NCBI RefSeq assembly: GCF_014529535.1
Contig: NW_023503493.1
Coordinates: 2,108,001 to 2,172,000, forward strand
Direction of reading: 5' to 3'
Source of the DNA: Bradysia coprophila
Taxonomy: Eukaryota; Arthropoda; Insecta; Diptera; Sciaridae
Length of the DNA stretch: 64,000 nucleotides
Position 1 is the stretch's first letter; each line of letters begins with the position of its first letter. A program made the position numbers and the translations under genes. The notes under the pieces are model-generated. The model worked only from the letters and a program-made list of their open reading frames with translations, was not told the DNA's origin and did not search any database. This document shows, one piece after another, positions 37,121-57,059 of this stretch.

Positions 37121-37441
37121 ATGTCATTTCCCGATAAAGAACAACGAAAACACTGTTGGGACGCCCGTGACCAGTACTGGCAATGCCTGGACAAAAATGC
37201 ACCGGAACATCAGTCAACGAGTGGATCGGATGAGCCGAAAGTTTGTTTACAATTTCGAAATTTATTTCTGAAAGAATGTCCAGGACAGTGGTGAGTCCGT
37301 AGTGGAAGGGAGGTTGTTTGTTCCGCTGCTATCAATCGCTTATCGTTTTCAAGGGTTAAACATTTCGATCGGAAGCGAACGTACGAACAATTCAAAGAGA
37401 AAATGGCAAAAGGTTACGATCCCGCCGAAGACACCAAATGA
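37121..37441 (+). CDS. COA6: Cytochrome c oxidase assembly factor 6
   Basis: Two exons (37121-37290 and 37354-37441) split by a 63-bp GT-AG intron encode 85 residues, the normal size for the family. The protein has the twin-cysteine layout of COA6: a CX9C (HCWDARDQYWQC) followed by a CX10C (VCLQFRNLFLKEC), and the intron falls in the tryptophan codon after ECPGQ. It continues VKHFDRKRTYEQFKEKM. COA6 is a small coiled-coil-helix protein of the mitochondrial intermembrane space that helps copper delivery to subunit 2 of cytochrome c oxidase. The ATG at 37121 is chosen because upstream in-frame codons have no methionine. It is convergent with NAA38, whose stop codon lies 138 bp away. All four cysteines are present, so it appears functional. 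Confidence 0.95.
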
Positions 37442-37579
37442 GAGCCGAGGCACAGACCCAGTCCGGTTTCGATATACACACAAAATAGCGATAGATGTGC
37501 ACTAGGAATTTTATTAATAAATTGTTAACTTAATGAGTGATGTTGCTTATCAAAATGTACATTGAACCCCCCAAATGGC

Positions 37580-38064
37580 TCACAGAATGTCAGTGCTTTG
37601 ACTCTCCCTAGATGTTTCGTCTGCGACCGGTTTAATAGCTCGTTGCATTTTGGCCTGTAACGATGTTTCATCTCTTTCCATCGACACAATGTGACGGCCA
37701 GGCACCATGACCAGACCTAACATACGCTCTTCACCACCCTTTTCCGTGTCTTCTGTGCACATTCCCAAGATAACATTAGCCGCAGAGTCTGTGCAGAGAA
37801 ATGTCCCCACCAGAATTCTCTTGTCCGTTAGAACTATTCGGAATATTGAGTACAGCCACGATCTAAGCTTCTCGCGACCGGGTGTGTCCTCTCGCTGCAA
37901 ATTCAAGGGTCATGTTACGTATATATCATCGATTGCCAATATTTGCGTCGTTGATCGATTGAACAACTTACCTTTTCGGCTAGAGACGTGCTGGTGGTTG
38001 CATTCTCGGATTGTCGTTTGAATGCATCGATATCCGATGAATCGGAATCGCTTGACGATAACAT
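37580..38064 (-). CDS. NAA38: N-alpha-acetyltransferase 38, NatC auxiliary subunit (LSm-like)
   Basis: Two exons (37972-38064 and 37580-37894) with a 77-bp GT-AG intron give 135 residues. The first 31 residues are serine/aspartate-rich and probably disordered. An LSm fold follows: GREKLRSWLYSIFRIVLTD covers the first helix and strands, then GTFLCTDSAANVILG (Sm1-type loop with the N of the NVIL signature), then LGLVMVPGRHIVSM (Sm2). This is the pattern of NAA38 (LSMD1/Mak31), which with NAA30 and NAA35 forms the NatC complex that acetylates nascent chains starting Met-hydrophobic on cytosolic ribosomes. The ATG at 38064 is the first in frame. The gene ends tail-to-tail with COA6, and both frames are intact. 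Confidence 0.93.
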
Positions 38065-38427
38065 CGTATCGGTTCTTCAAAAATTATTAATTTTGACTTT
38101 TACAACAAAAAACACAAATAAATTGTCAAAACTACTCCTTGGATGGGTTATTATGCTTGAGTTGGCTGCACTGCATCTCGTAGTGCGATTCTGAATGCGA
38201 ATGATTCGAATGAGATGGTTTTATGTCAAATTTCGTTTGATTTAGCCAAGGTTCTTACTAAGGTACAAAAACACGAATTTTGACAATTTAAACCAATTTT
38301 GCCTTCGTGATCAACTCAGAAGTATCTAAACCTGGCAATTAATTTCATTTTCAGTCGAGCTTACTATACATTTTCTTTAAAAAAAATCTCAGGAATCTGG
38401 GCACCCAAAGAAAGTTCTTCAAGATTT

Positions 38428-39028
38428 AGATTTGTTTTTGTTTGTAGCTGAGGTTTTGGTTGCCAATGATTTTAAAACAATTTTGTTTTCAAATTGCCGA
38501 CGTTTCGACCTAATACCAGGTCATCATCAGGGCTTTATTTTTCATGTAAATAAACAGAAACGATTTTTCAGTTTAGCTATTCGAACAAGGTCGGAATTTT
38601 ACACATTTTTACCTAATTGGTCAAATTTAGCGGTTATCACAGCCTGTGCTCATTTTAGAGCTTTCGTCAAGAAAATTAAAAGGGTTATAAACTTGCATTA
38701 GCCGGTGAACTTAACAACTTTACACGAAAAACAATTTCTTATCGGTCAAACATAGGTGACAAGTAAGTTGTCGGTGGTGAGATGTCAATTATTCGGTGTT
38801 GCATGATTAATTACTCTAGTCCAGTTACATTGGTCATTTTTCCCAGCGAATTGCCGTAAGAGATTGGTGTATGCTGGAGCAATACACCAATCTCCAATTG
38901 TCGAAACGTCGGCAATTTGAAAACAAAATTGTTTTAAAATCATTGGCAACCAAAACCTCAGCTACACAACAAAAACAAATCTAAATTACTTAAAATTGTT
39001 GCCAGCAATACAACAACAAACATTGATT
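38428..39028. mobile_element. Inverted-repeat insertion with 14-bp duplication and hammerhead-like core
   Basis: The direct repeat GTTCTTCAAGATTT occurs at 38414-38427 and 39029-39042, which marks an insertion of 601 bp. Inside, about 85-bp arms (GTAGCTGAGGTTTTGGTTGC to TTGCCGACGTTTCG) are inverted relative to each other. The middle contains no recognisable protein. A 14-bp duplication suggests retro-insertion, and together with the ribozyme-like core (38496-38533) this points to a Penelope-like or retrozyme-type element. The class remains tentative. Confidence 0.65.
38496..38533 (-). ncRNA. Hammerhead-ribozyme-like core
   Basis: On the minus strand the order is GCC, CTGATGA, an extra T, stem GACCT-GGTATT-AGGTC, GAAAC, GTC, GGC. 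This matches a type I hammerhead: stem I GCC/GGC, the invariant CUGAUGA, stem II of five pairs, GAAA, a two-pair AC/GU stem III and the GUC cleavage triplet. Such tiny stem III forms are known from Penelope-like elements, where dimers are active. The extra U after CUGAUGA is a departure from the standard core and may weaken activity. Confidence 0.55.
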
Positions 39029-39544
39029 GTTCTTCAAGATTTTTTGAAAAAATTGAAAAATCCCCTCGCAATTTTTTAATATGTTAAATGCGATGCGCAG
39101 GCCTTCATTTTAAGCCAATAAAACGAAAAATCAGTTAGGCCGCTTATTGACAAAACACGAAATTTGTACTTTGATGCAACCGCCTGACTCACTGTTGCAA
39201 CCTTTCGACCCGATGGAGACGTCCGTAAATTATCTACAAAACTATAACTAGATCGAAATCGGCCGGGTCACTAAGTTCCAGAGTACACATTTTTGAAAAG
39301 GTCATGATTTTGAAATTTTCCAATGTCTGCTCCGAGCCGGAGAGATCATTTAAAAAAAAAAATCTGTTTCTACAAAATGATCACCTTGAAATTCCCTATC
39401 GATAGCACATAATGTGAGGTGACTTTTCTACACTGTCAATATTGTCAGGAACGATAATATCGTTTTTTAGACGATATTATCGTCCAAAAAACGATATTAC
39501 CGATAAATTTTCTTGTAAGTCTGTTCGGTCTGTTCCTGAACATC

Positions 39545-40003
39545 TCCCACTTTGCAACACAGATTTTTTTGGTAAAATTTTCGTTGTTTTCAGTTTTTTG
39601 GTAAAAATTATTTGGCAGATGATGAGGCAAACTAGCTTGTTTGAACTAATTGGGTCTACAATTCTATTAGATCACTAAAATGACCGCTGGCGTGACGATC
39701 GACGGTTCAGTTTTGACAACCAACTTTGCTTCTAAGGGAATTCCCCGTATTTAGTTCATTTACATTCATTTCAAAGAATTGGACGCACTCACTTATTCAT
39801 TACAATGTGAAATTGTGAAGTTGGTTTCAATTAGTTTGCACACTTTTCCCCACCATTCCTAACGTTTCCGTCATCAGTTTCACCAAACGAAGAGATCTAT
39901 TTATGCGTAACGAAGCTGAAAGCGTCAACTCTAGCGATATCATTCATTTTAGAAATTGTACTTCAAAGACTGCGTCATACTTTCTCGTAGAGATTTTGTT
40001 GGG
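39545..40003. mobile_element. GATATC-family MITE, right arm split by an insertion
   Basis: TTGCAACACAGATTTTTTTG to TTGAACTAATTGGGT (39551-39655) and GCGTAACGAAGCTGAAAGCG to the terminus GATTTTGTTGGGA (39905-40003) are contiguous in the copy at 17674-18146, but here about 240 bp of unrelated sequence separates them. Confidence 0.75.
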
Positions 40004-40009
40004 ATAAAA

Positions 40010-40090
40010 AATTCTAAAATTTAACGAAAATCGAAAATTTGACGAAAATCAAAAATTTGACGAAAATCAAAAATTTTGTGAAAATCAGCT
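40010..40090. repeat. Short array of the 17-bp minisatellite
   Basis: Four or five units of GAAAATCxAAAATTTGAC, the same type as at 10890, 17130 and 55284, directly beside a GATATC MITE. Confidence 0.7.
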
Positions 40091-40369
40091 ATCCCGAAAG
40101 TGACCAAATTTTTCCAGCTGCCCAACATACCCCGAGAGTGACCACATTTTTCTAATTACCCACCATAATATTCAAAAACTTTGAATTTTACGAGTTCATT
40201 AAACATGACGGTTAAGTTAGCCCAAAAGTTTTCTCAAAATTTTGGTGATATCGCTAACCTCAAACGATTTTGCGCTACGAAATAAGTTAGCGCTATTTCG
40301 TAGCGCTAAATCAATTTTGAAAAATCTTCAGACATTTGGTATTTTGAGAAATTTTTTTGCAATATCTGC

Positions 40370-40655
40370 TGTCGTCTGGCATTTTGAGAAAAATTTCTGA
40401 GAAATCTTCTGTACGGTCGTATCGGATTTTGAGAAAAATTTCTGAGAAATCTCCTGTACGGTCGTATCGGATTGTGAAAAAAACCTCAAAATTTGGGGAA
40501 TCTACGGTCGTATGGAATATTGAGGAAACTTTTTGTGAAATCTCCTGTACGGTCGTATGGAATTTTGAGAAAACTTTCTAAGAAATCTTCCATACGGCCG
40601 TATCGGATTGTGAAAATTTTTTAAAATTTTGGGAAATCTACGGGGCCGTATCATA
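40370..40655. repeat. 45-bp tandem repeat
   Basis: The motif ACGGTCGTATSGGA recurs at 40413, 40458, 40504, 40549 and 40594, with a weaker copy near 40640, spaced about 45-46 bp, each followed by TTTTGAGRAAA and GAAATCT. No coding function is inferred. Confidence 0.8.
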
Positions 40656-41034
40656 ACATCAACATTTCAGTTTGTGTCGACAGTGTCGATCCTTGCGTCA
40701 GTGTCCAAAATCCCTCTATGCTGTCTTGTGTAAGAGTTAAAACTGATTATGATTAAATCAATATTAAACAGGAGATCGATTTAATTGCTTAAACAAATAT
40801 GTACGAAGGCCTCTTGTGCCACCCATGCATTGTCATTATGCCAGAATGCTACAGACTGTATTTGTCTCGAAAGATTGAACTACAGAAGTAGCTCAGGATA
40901 TCCTTGGGGTATAGCGATGTGATAGTGATGAATCTAAGAACAGCAACTGATGATGGCAGTTCACAATAGCAGATCCTCTAGATTGGTCCTTCTCGTTCAA
41001 TCACTCTTCATCAGTGGCTGGAAATAATAACGAT

Positions 41035-42167
41035 GATTTTTACTCTTTTGAGTATTTTTGACTGATATCAGTTCTTTTGGAAGAATTAGTAGATTAAAAA
41101 ATTTTTGAAAAATTTAAAAAAATTTGAAAAATTTGAAAAATGTGAAAATTTAGAAAAATTTGAAAATTTAGAAAAATTTGAAAAATTTAAAAATTTTGAA
41201 AAATTTAAAAAATTTGAAAAATTTGAAAAAATTGAAAAAATTTGGAAAAATTTAAAAAAATTTAAAAACATTTGAAAAATTTGAAAAATGTGAAAATTTA
41301 GAAAAATTTGAAAAATTAAAACAAAAAATAAAAAAATTAAAAAATTTGGAAAATTTGAAAAATTTGAAAAATTTGGAAAATTTAAAAAATTTGAAAAATT
41401 AGAAAAATTTAAAAAATTTAAAAGATTTAAGAAATTTAAAAAATTTAAAAAATTTTGAAAAATTTAAAAAAAAATAAAAAAATTAAAAAATTTGGAAAAT
41501 TTAAAAAATTTAAAAAATTTGAAAAATTTGAAAAATTTAAAAAATTTAAAAAATTTAAGAAATCTAAAAAATTTAAGTTTAGGGAAAAAAATTGAGGCGA
41601 GCAGAGCTTACCAAAAGCGAAAAAATTTGTTCTACCATACCCATCCACACACACACACACACACACTTAAAGGTGTTCTTATATGGGGCCTATATGGGAA
41701 CTTCGAGGAGCCCGAGCTCCGAAACGAGGCCGGTTCCCCCCAAATTTTTTTTTCTGGAATGTCTTAGAATGACGACTAGAATCTACTCCCAAAATTTCAA
41801 CAAAATCTAAAGAAGACTTTAGAAGATAGGAAACACGGACGGACGGACGGACTAACAAAGTAACGTAGGATTTTTTCATTTCGTTTAAAGTACTGAAATT
41901 GACCAAAATGTATGGAAATGGGTCTTCTTGGAAGATTTTTTGCGTGGCCAAATTTTAAGCTGCAAGAACGTGTGATGGCTCGTTGAACTCGTACGGACGC
42001 CTAGTTTTTTTTAATGGTAATTTGGAGTCATTTGTCTTTGAATTGTAGAACTTCAATATTTGCTGTATATATGGTTCTGCAGTCTACGACAAAAATTTTT
42101 TTTGACATTTTTTCTAGTAATAGGACTTGCGTCACGGGCGCTATGCTAACGCGCGCCCATGATTTAA
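41035..42167. repeat. Repeat D, second copy, with expanded AT minisatellite
   Basis: Begins with the right arm tip of a GATATC MITE (TTTTTGACTGATATCAG), continues with about 480 bp of GAAAAATTTxAAAAATTT low-complexity tandem, then a CA run (about 41648-41668) and the same body as 20912-21650, to the shared end GCGCGCCCATGAT. Small indels distinguish the copies. Confidence 0.8.
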
Positions 42168-42284
42168 CCTTATATGTGTGTGTGTGTGCTGTATGTTTGT
42201 GTGTGTACATACATAACAAATCCTATTGCATAAAGAGTTATGCTATGGCATACATATAACATGTTCTGTTATTTACAGCGGATC

Positions 42285-42430
42285 GTACAGTTCTCTTGAC
42301 TGGTGTGTTTTTTGGTCGGCCCAAAATATTCAGCTGTCTTGACTGGTGTGTATTTTGGTCGGCCCACAATATTCGGTTCTCTTGACTGGTGTGTATTTTG
42401 GTCGGCCCAAAATATTCAGCTGTCTTGACC
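42285..42430. repeat. 43-bp tandem repeat, three units
   Basis: CTTGACTGGTGTGTxTTTTGG followed by TCGGCCCAxAATATTC repeats at 42295, 42338 and 42380, with a fourth start at 42424. Confidence 0.85.
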
Positions 42431-42851
42431 ATAAAGAATCATGAAAGTCGTCCAACATTTTCTTACAAAATTTTCTACCCTTGCATGTATTTCGAGTGTT
42501 ATAACTTTCTTATTTCGGGGGGGTCGGGAAAAAGATAAAACTCAATTTTTACGTTTTTTGATGAACAATCCGTGCGACTTTCATGTCACTCACAGGAAAG
42601 TCGCCTAAAGCATTAAACGATAATATAATCCAGAACCTATTTTCAAATTTTTCATTTTATGCGATACTATCGTCCTGGACGAACATTTTCGAACGATAAT
42701 ATCCGCCACCCACCATAACGCCCAAAAACAAAAATGGTGTCTCCGATTCAAAAAAAACTTTCACCACCAGAGAAAAAATGACAGATAGAAGAGAACTTAG
42801 AGTAATTATGGTATGGTTAGTCTAAGGAAGAGAATGTCAGCGACTTTAGCC

Positions 42852-43142
42852 GAAGTGGGTTATTATGAGTATGCATCACTAATCTATTGGCTCCAATCAC
42901 CAATGGATTCTTCAGAAATACTCAAAATTGATCACTTGTGTGCGAGAAATATTTTTTTCATTACAGTGGGCGTCAGTGAAATTTAGGCATGAATTTACTT
43001 CAGCTGTTTCTCAGCTTGTCCATTCATACAAGCAGAACAGAACTCTGCATGCGTCTATGTTCCTTCCTCCTCCTTGGGGATTCTTCCTTTTTACAAAGCG
43101 TTTAAGGAAAGAGTTATGTTCCTTCCTTGGGGATTCACCGGA
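42852..43142 (+). repeat. 291-bp direct repeat, left copy
   Basis: Starts GAAGTGGGTTATTATGAG and ends GGGATTCACCGGA. It matches 44613-44903 over 291 bp without length change; the only difference I found is a C/T at about 43003. The two copies bracket the foldback and the 20-bp minisatellite. The 75- to 81-codon frame in both copies has no domain. Confidence 0.9.
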
Positions 43143-43145
43143 GTC

Positions 43146-43334
43146 AGAGAAATGATAAGTTGGTAAGCCTGTGGCGAGATTAGAAGGAACATGTGAGTGA
43201 CACTTGGCTCCTATGGGAGAGATTGTGAGAGAATTTGTATGTAACTCTATCACATTCTCTCCCAACGAAGCCAACTGTCATTCCAATGTTCCTTCTATCT
43301 CGCCACAGCCGTACCAACTTATCATTTCTCTGAG
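43146..43334. mobile_element. Foldback MITE with AGAGAAATGATAAG ends
   Basis: AGAGAAATGATAAGTTGGTA at the left is mirrored by TACCAACTTATCATTTCTCT at the right. The arms also pair through GGCGAGATTAGAAGGAACAT and TGGCTCCTATGGGAGAG. A second copy is at 46358-46742, and both are followed by the same linker and the 20-bp minisatellite. Confidence 0.85.
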
Positions 43335-43391
43335 TTTTGTCGATATTTTCTATGGCAACGTTTCTACACGGTCAGTATCATCCTTGGAACC

Positions 43392-44612
43392 ATAATATCG
43401 TTTGTCGAACGATAATATCGTTTGTCGAACGATAATATCGTTTGTCGAACGATAATATCGTTTGTCGAACGATAATATCGTCATCGGGACGGTAATATCG
43501 TCATCGGGACGATAATATTGTCATCGGGACGGTAATATTGTCATCGAGACGATAATATCGTCATCGAGACGATAATATCGTCATCGAGACGATAATATCG
43601 TCATCGAGACGATAATATCGCCATAGGGACGATAATATCGTCACCGGAACGATAATATCGTCATCGGAACGATAATATCGTCACCGGAACGATAATATCG
43701 TCATCGGAACGATAATATCGTCACCGGAACGATAATATCGTCATCGGAACGATAATATCGTCATCGGAACGATAATATCGTCATCGGGACGATAATATTG
43801 TCATCGGGACGATAATATTGTCATCGGGACGATAATATCGTCATCGGGACGATAATATCGTCATCGAGACGATAATATCGTCATCGGGACGATAATATCG
43901 TCATCGGGACGATAATATCGTCATCGGGACGATAATATCGTCATCGGGACGATAATATCGTCATCGGGACGATAATATCGTCATCGGGACGATAATATCG
44001 TCATCGGGACGATAATATCGTCATCGGGACGATAATATCGTCATCGGGACGATAATATCGTCATCGGGACGATAATATCGTCATCGGGACGATAATATCG
44101 TCATCGGGACGATAATATCGTCATCGGAACGATAATATCGTCATCGGAACGATAATATCGTCATCGGAACGATAATATTGTCATCGGGACGATAATATTG
44201 TCATCGGGACGATAATATTGTCATCGGGACGATAATATTGTCATCGGGACGATAATATTGTCATCGGGACGATAATATCGTCATCGGGACGATAATATCG
44301 TCATCGGGACGATAATATCGTCATCGGGACGATAATATTGTCATCGGGACGATAATATTGTCATCGGGACGATAATATTGTCATCGGGACGATAATATCG
44401 TCATCGGGACGATAATATCGTCATCGGGACGATAATATCGTCATCGGGACGATAATATCGTCATCGGGACGATAATATCGTCATCGGGACGATAATATCG
44501 TCATGTCATCGGGACGATAATATCGTCATCGGGACGATAATATCGTCATCGGGACGATAATATCGTCATCGGGACGATAATATCGTCATTGGGACGATAA
44601 TATCGTCGTCGG
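43392..44612. repeat. 20-bp minisatellite with CGATAATATCG core
   Basis: About 61 tandem units of ACGATAATATCGTCATCGGG, in strict 20-bp register apart from one 5-bp slip near 44505. The first units are TTGTCGA variants, and a 40-bp higher-order form (CACCGGA alternating with CATCGGA) occurs at about 43636-43760. Each unit contains the quasi-palindrome CGATA-A-TATCG. It is not a CRISPR array, as there are no unique spacers. Confidence 0.95.
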
Positions 44613-44903
44613 GAAGTGGGTTATTATGAGTATGCATCACTAATCTATTGGCTCCAATCACCAATGGATTCTTCAGAAATACTCAAAATTGATCACTTGT
44701 GTGCGAGAAATATTTTTTTCATTACAGTGGGCGTCAGTGAAATTTAGGCATGAATTTACTTCAGTTGTTTCTCAGCTTGTCCATTCATACAAGCAGAACA
44801 GAACTCTGCATGCGTCTATGTTCCTTCCTCCTCCTTGGGGATTCTTCCTTTTTACAAAGCGTTTAAGGAAAGAGTTATGTTCCTTCCTTGGGGATTCACC
44901 GGA
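44613..44903 (+). repeat. 291-bp direct repeat, right copy
   Basis: Nearly identical copy of 42852-43142, beginning directly at the end of the minisatellite. Confidence 0.9.
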
Positions 44904-45252
44904 TGCAAATAACACATACGTAACAAAAATTTGAAGTGAAATCGATTACGAATTCATTTACCATAAATAATCTACAATGCACTGATCTGGTCTTCGTTGC
45001 ACTTACGTAGAAAACATGGATGCAAAGCCCCATCAAAGAGAAATCTCTCAAACTGAAGACTTCATGCCTCAATTGCAAAAGAAATTTATTTTTTCTTTAG
45101 CTAAGACAAAAGGCAGGTTGTTCTGTTCATGTGGATTCATGTGGATCTATTGGTCGAGAAACTCTGGAACGGGGAAAGAAAAGTAAATGTTAATTGTGGA
45201 ACAGTGTGCAATGCTGTGGACGGTTCACATCGACTATCATAAAAGCCAAAGA

Positions 45253-54034
<8,782 letters not shown>

Positions 54035-55283
54035 GAAACAAGATCGCTGAATTCACGCCATAAGTGCGGTCGAAATACAAAATGGAAAGTGCGGAGGTAT
54101 TTCTAACGCAGCGTCATTTTCTTGCAATTGAAATGTTGAAAAGTATTTTTCGGTTCACTTTTTCGTCGAATCGTTCACTTGAAATTCAAATTTTAGGCAC
54201 ACTTACGGCGTCAATACAAACAGCTCTGAAGTCGACTTGGAGATGCGGGAAAACAGGAAAAGTAGAAAAGTAAGCAGTTTTTCTTGCTTTATCGTCAATA
54301 GGTACTGTTGACAAGGATTATATGGGATAGCGGAAAAACGTTGTCGCTACTCAACGGGAAGTGCTCCAAAACAGCGACAGAAGTCAAGTTCCCGGAACAA
54401 TGTTTTTGTTTTGATTTGTTTTTGACTAGTTTTTCAAGCAAATCTCGGAATGTTTTCGCTCAAAAATTAGGAAAATCAGGTCTGTCGATCAGTAGCTATT
54501 GACGAGAAACCAAGACGAACATTTTCCTACTTTTCCTGTTTTTCCGCAGCTCCCTTGAGACGAATTACCGCAACATGCAACGGACGAACAGCTTATCAAA
54601 TAGATAATATCTTATCTTACCAGAATGTGTATACAGACAATATATTCGCCCTTTCCAGCGGGTTGTCTTTCTGAATTGTTTTCCTGTAGCCTTGATTCAT
54701 TTTTTATAATTTTATTTTGTATGTCCCAGAGCCGTGGTCTGTGCAATAACTGCTTACGAATTGTCTCACTTTACTACCACGAAACTGAAAATATAACAAT
54801 TACTAGGTCAACAGGTCAGACCAGGTGCTTAAATTATTGTCAAATTACACACAACAAATTGGCCAATCCAAATTTGCGTACTCCAACCGTTTAGGCGTTA
54901 GTACATTACATTGTGTACATATACCGTCATCCGTGGTCGATCAGTTAACGCAGATTGGAAAGTAGTTCGGCATTTAGTTGAATCGAAATACGATAATGTA
55001 CAACGCAATTGGTAATCTCATCACGTATAACTCAAAGTGGAGGCAATATTCTTTGAAGGGCAATTATGAATTATTTTATTTTTAATTGATTGGTCGTACA
55101 ATCTTCAATGTGCGAAATACGAGACGTATGAGACATAAACATACATTTAGTTTCGTTCCTCTTTCCTCGTCTGATAAAAATTTCTTATCTTAACTTGTAA
55201 CTGAGGGAGGTGCGGGAAATGGTCATGTATCTGTTCACATTCGTTTTTGATTGATTGCAGCTCGTTTGTTTATTGATTTATAG
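54035..55283. other. Region upstream of the exporter, with a small foldback
   Basis: Positions about 54235-54560 form a foldback: TGCGGGAAAACAGGAAAAGT is mirrored by ACTTTTCCTGTTTTTCCGCA. A missing first exon of the exporter could lie here, but none with the expected motif was found. The rest shows no feature. Confidence 0.5.
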
Positions 55284-55404
55284 AATTTCGTCAAATTTTC
55301 AATTTTCGTCAAATTTTCAATTTTCGTCGAATTTTCGATTTTCGTCAAATTTTCGATTTTCGTCGAATTTTCGATTTTCGTCAAATTTTCAATTTTCGTC
55401 AAAG
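55284..55404. repeat. 17-bp minisatellite, short array
   Basis: Seven units near TTTTCGTCAAATTTTCAA, the same family as at 10890, 17130 and 40010, lying about 115 bp from the GATATC MITE at 55520. Confidence 0.85.
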
Positions 55405-55519
55405 GTTCACATGAAAGAGAAACTTATAGAGTCTTGTAAGAAGTATATTTCATTCAAACTGCACAATATAATTGTCTATTGTCTGCGACGAAATTCTGAA
55501 AAATCACAACTTACGAACT

Positions 55520-56067
55520 GATATCGCCCAAAACCACTTACAGTGGAGGTGTGACGCAAGTCCTGTTATCCACTTACAAAAAAACTGATATCAGTATAGG
55601 TATAGGTGACACTTACAGATTCGACACGCAAAAAGATATGCGTCACAATTGGCAGCTGATGAGGAAAGTACGCGAAAGTTTTATCAACAAAAATTTTGCC
55701 AGAAAAATTTTAGGAAGAAAATTAAAACAAAAAAAAAAATTGCGTCGCAAGTGGCAGATGTTGAGGAAGGAAAATTTTTATAATTGTGAAATATATTGCT
55801 TTAGAGAATGGAAATCAAACGGAAGAAAGCTGAATCATCTGCCACTTTTTGACGCAAATTTTTTTGTTATAATTTTCTTCCTAAAATTTTTCTGGTAAGA
55901 TTATTGTTGATGAAACTTTCGCGTGCATTCCTCATCAGCTGCCATTTGTGACGCATACCTTTTTGCGTGTCGAATCTGTAAGCGTCACCTACACCGATAT
56001 CAGTTCTTTTGTAATTTGATAACAGGACTTGCGTCACACCTCCACTGTAAGTGATTTTTGGCGATAT
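55520..56067. mobile_element. GATATC-family foldback MITE, largest copy
   Basis: Arms start GATATCGCCCAAAACCACTT and contain GTGTGACGCAAGTCCTG, AACTGATATCAGT and ATGCGTCACAATTGGCAGCT. The right arm mirrors to AAGTGATTTTTGGCGATAT. The centre holds a second inner inverted pair around TTGCGTCGCAAGTGGCAGAT. Confidence 0.88.
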
Positions 56068-56350
56068 TAGTGTACTAGATAACGCAAATTTTGTTAAGGA
56101 ACGTTTACCGAGCGAGTTCCGGCAAACGATTGGAGGTTGTTGTGAGTGGACATTAGGGTGGTTTTTTTGCAAAAATTGTAAAGCTTCGTGGATTGCATGG
56201 TAAAATAAATATTTTGGCACTAAAAAAACGTCGAAGCCGCGAGGATTTAATTTTGTGAATTTTTTTGAGCTGGCGCAAATTCATCAAAGTTTCGTCAATT
56301 TGGTTTAAACTTTGATTTTTTTCGTAACCAAAAACGATCAGCAAAACGGT

Positions 56351-57059
56351 AATAGTTATTTTCCTAACAAGGTAGATATGAAGGTATTTTCTCGCACTAG
56401 ATGTCGATTCTCGACCCGAGGCGAAGCCGAGGTCGAGAAGACATCGTGTGCGAGAAAATACCGGCATATCTACCGTGTTAGGAACAACGTTTTTTGCAAC
56501 AGATGACGGAAATCAACTCTTTCTAAGCGAAATGATTAATTTATTTGGAACATTTTGTCGTTTTATAATAATTTTCACTTGAACCACAACTCGACCATAA
56601 TGTGATATAATCATTTTACACTATTCCGATCGCAGCAATCCTTTATTTTATGCTGACGGCGTTGTAGCTGCGACAACGTCGTTTTATTTCAGTGTAAATC
56701 AAACGACGCGAGGTGTGAGTCATGGCGGACAGCAACAGCGAAAATAATCAAATAATAATTGATGCAGATATTGCATTCAGCGATGAATCGGAATGCTCAG
56801 ATATTGAGCGGTCGGCCGCAGAGGCTATTGAAAAAACTTTGCCGAAAAAATCCAAATTGAATTATGAAAAGGTGTACAAAAAGTTTTGTGGTTGGTGTGA
56901 AGAAAAAAGAGTGAAAGTCATTTCAGAAAACGTGATGTTGTGTTATTTCAACGAAAAATCGAAGATTATGAAGTCTTCAACTGTTTGGAGCGAGTATTCG
57001 AAGCTGAAATGCATGATATACAAGGAACGACGCGTCGATATCAGCAAATTTCATGGACT
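56351..57059 (+). repeat. 709-bp inverted arm, left
   Basis: Paired with 58671-59379: complementary positions sum to 115730 throughout, so there are no indels, and both arms translate to the same 112 residues. The arm includes a 120-bp hairpin (56362-56483), about 240 bp of upstream sequence and codons 1-112 of the recombinase. Confidence 0.93.

Noticed and set aside
43392..44612. Resemblance of the 20-bp array to a CRISPR array
   Set aside because: No unique spacers, unit variants are graded, no cas genes, and the setting is eukaryotic.
42852..44903. Interpretation of the 291-bp direct repeats as LTRs of a retrotransposon
   Set aside because: No TG/CA termini, no primer-binding site or polypurine tract, and no gag or pol sequence between them.
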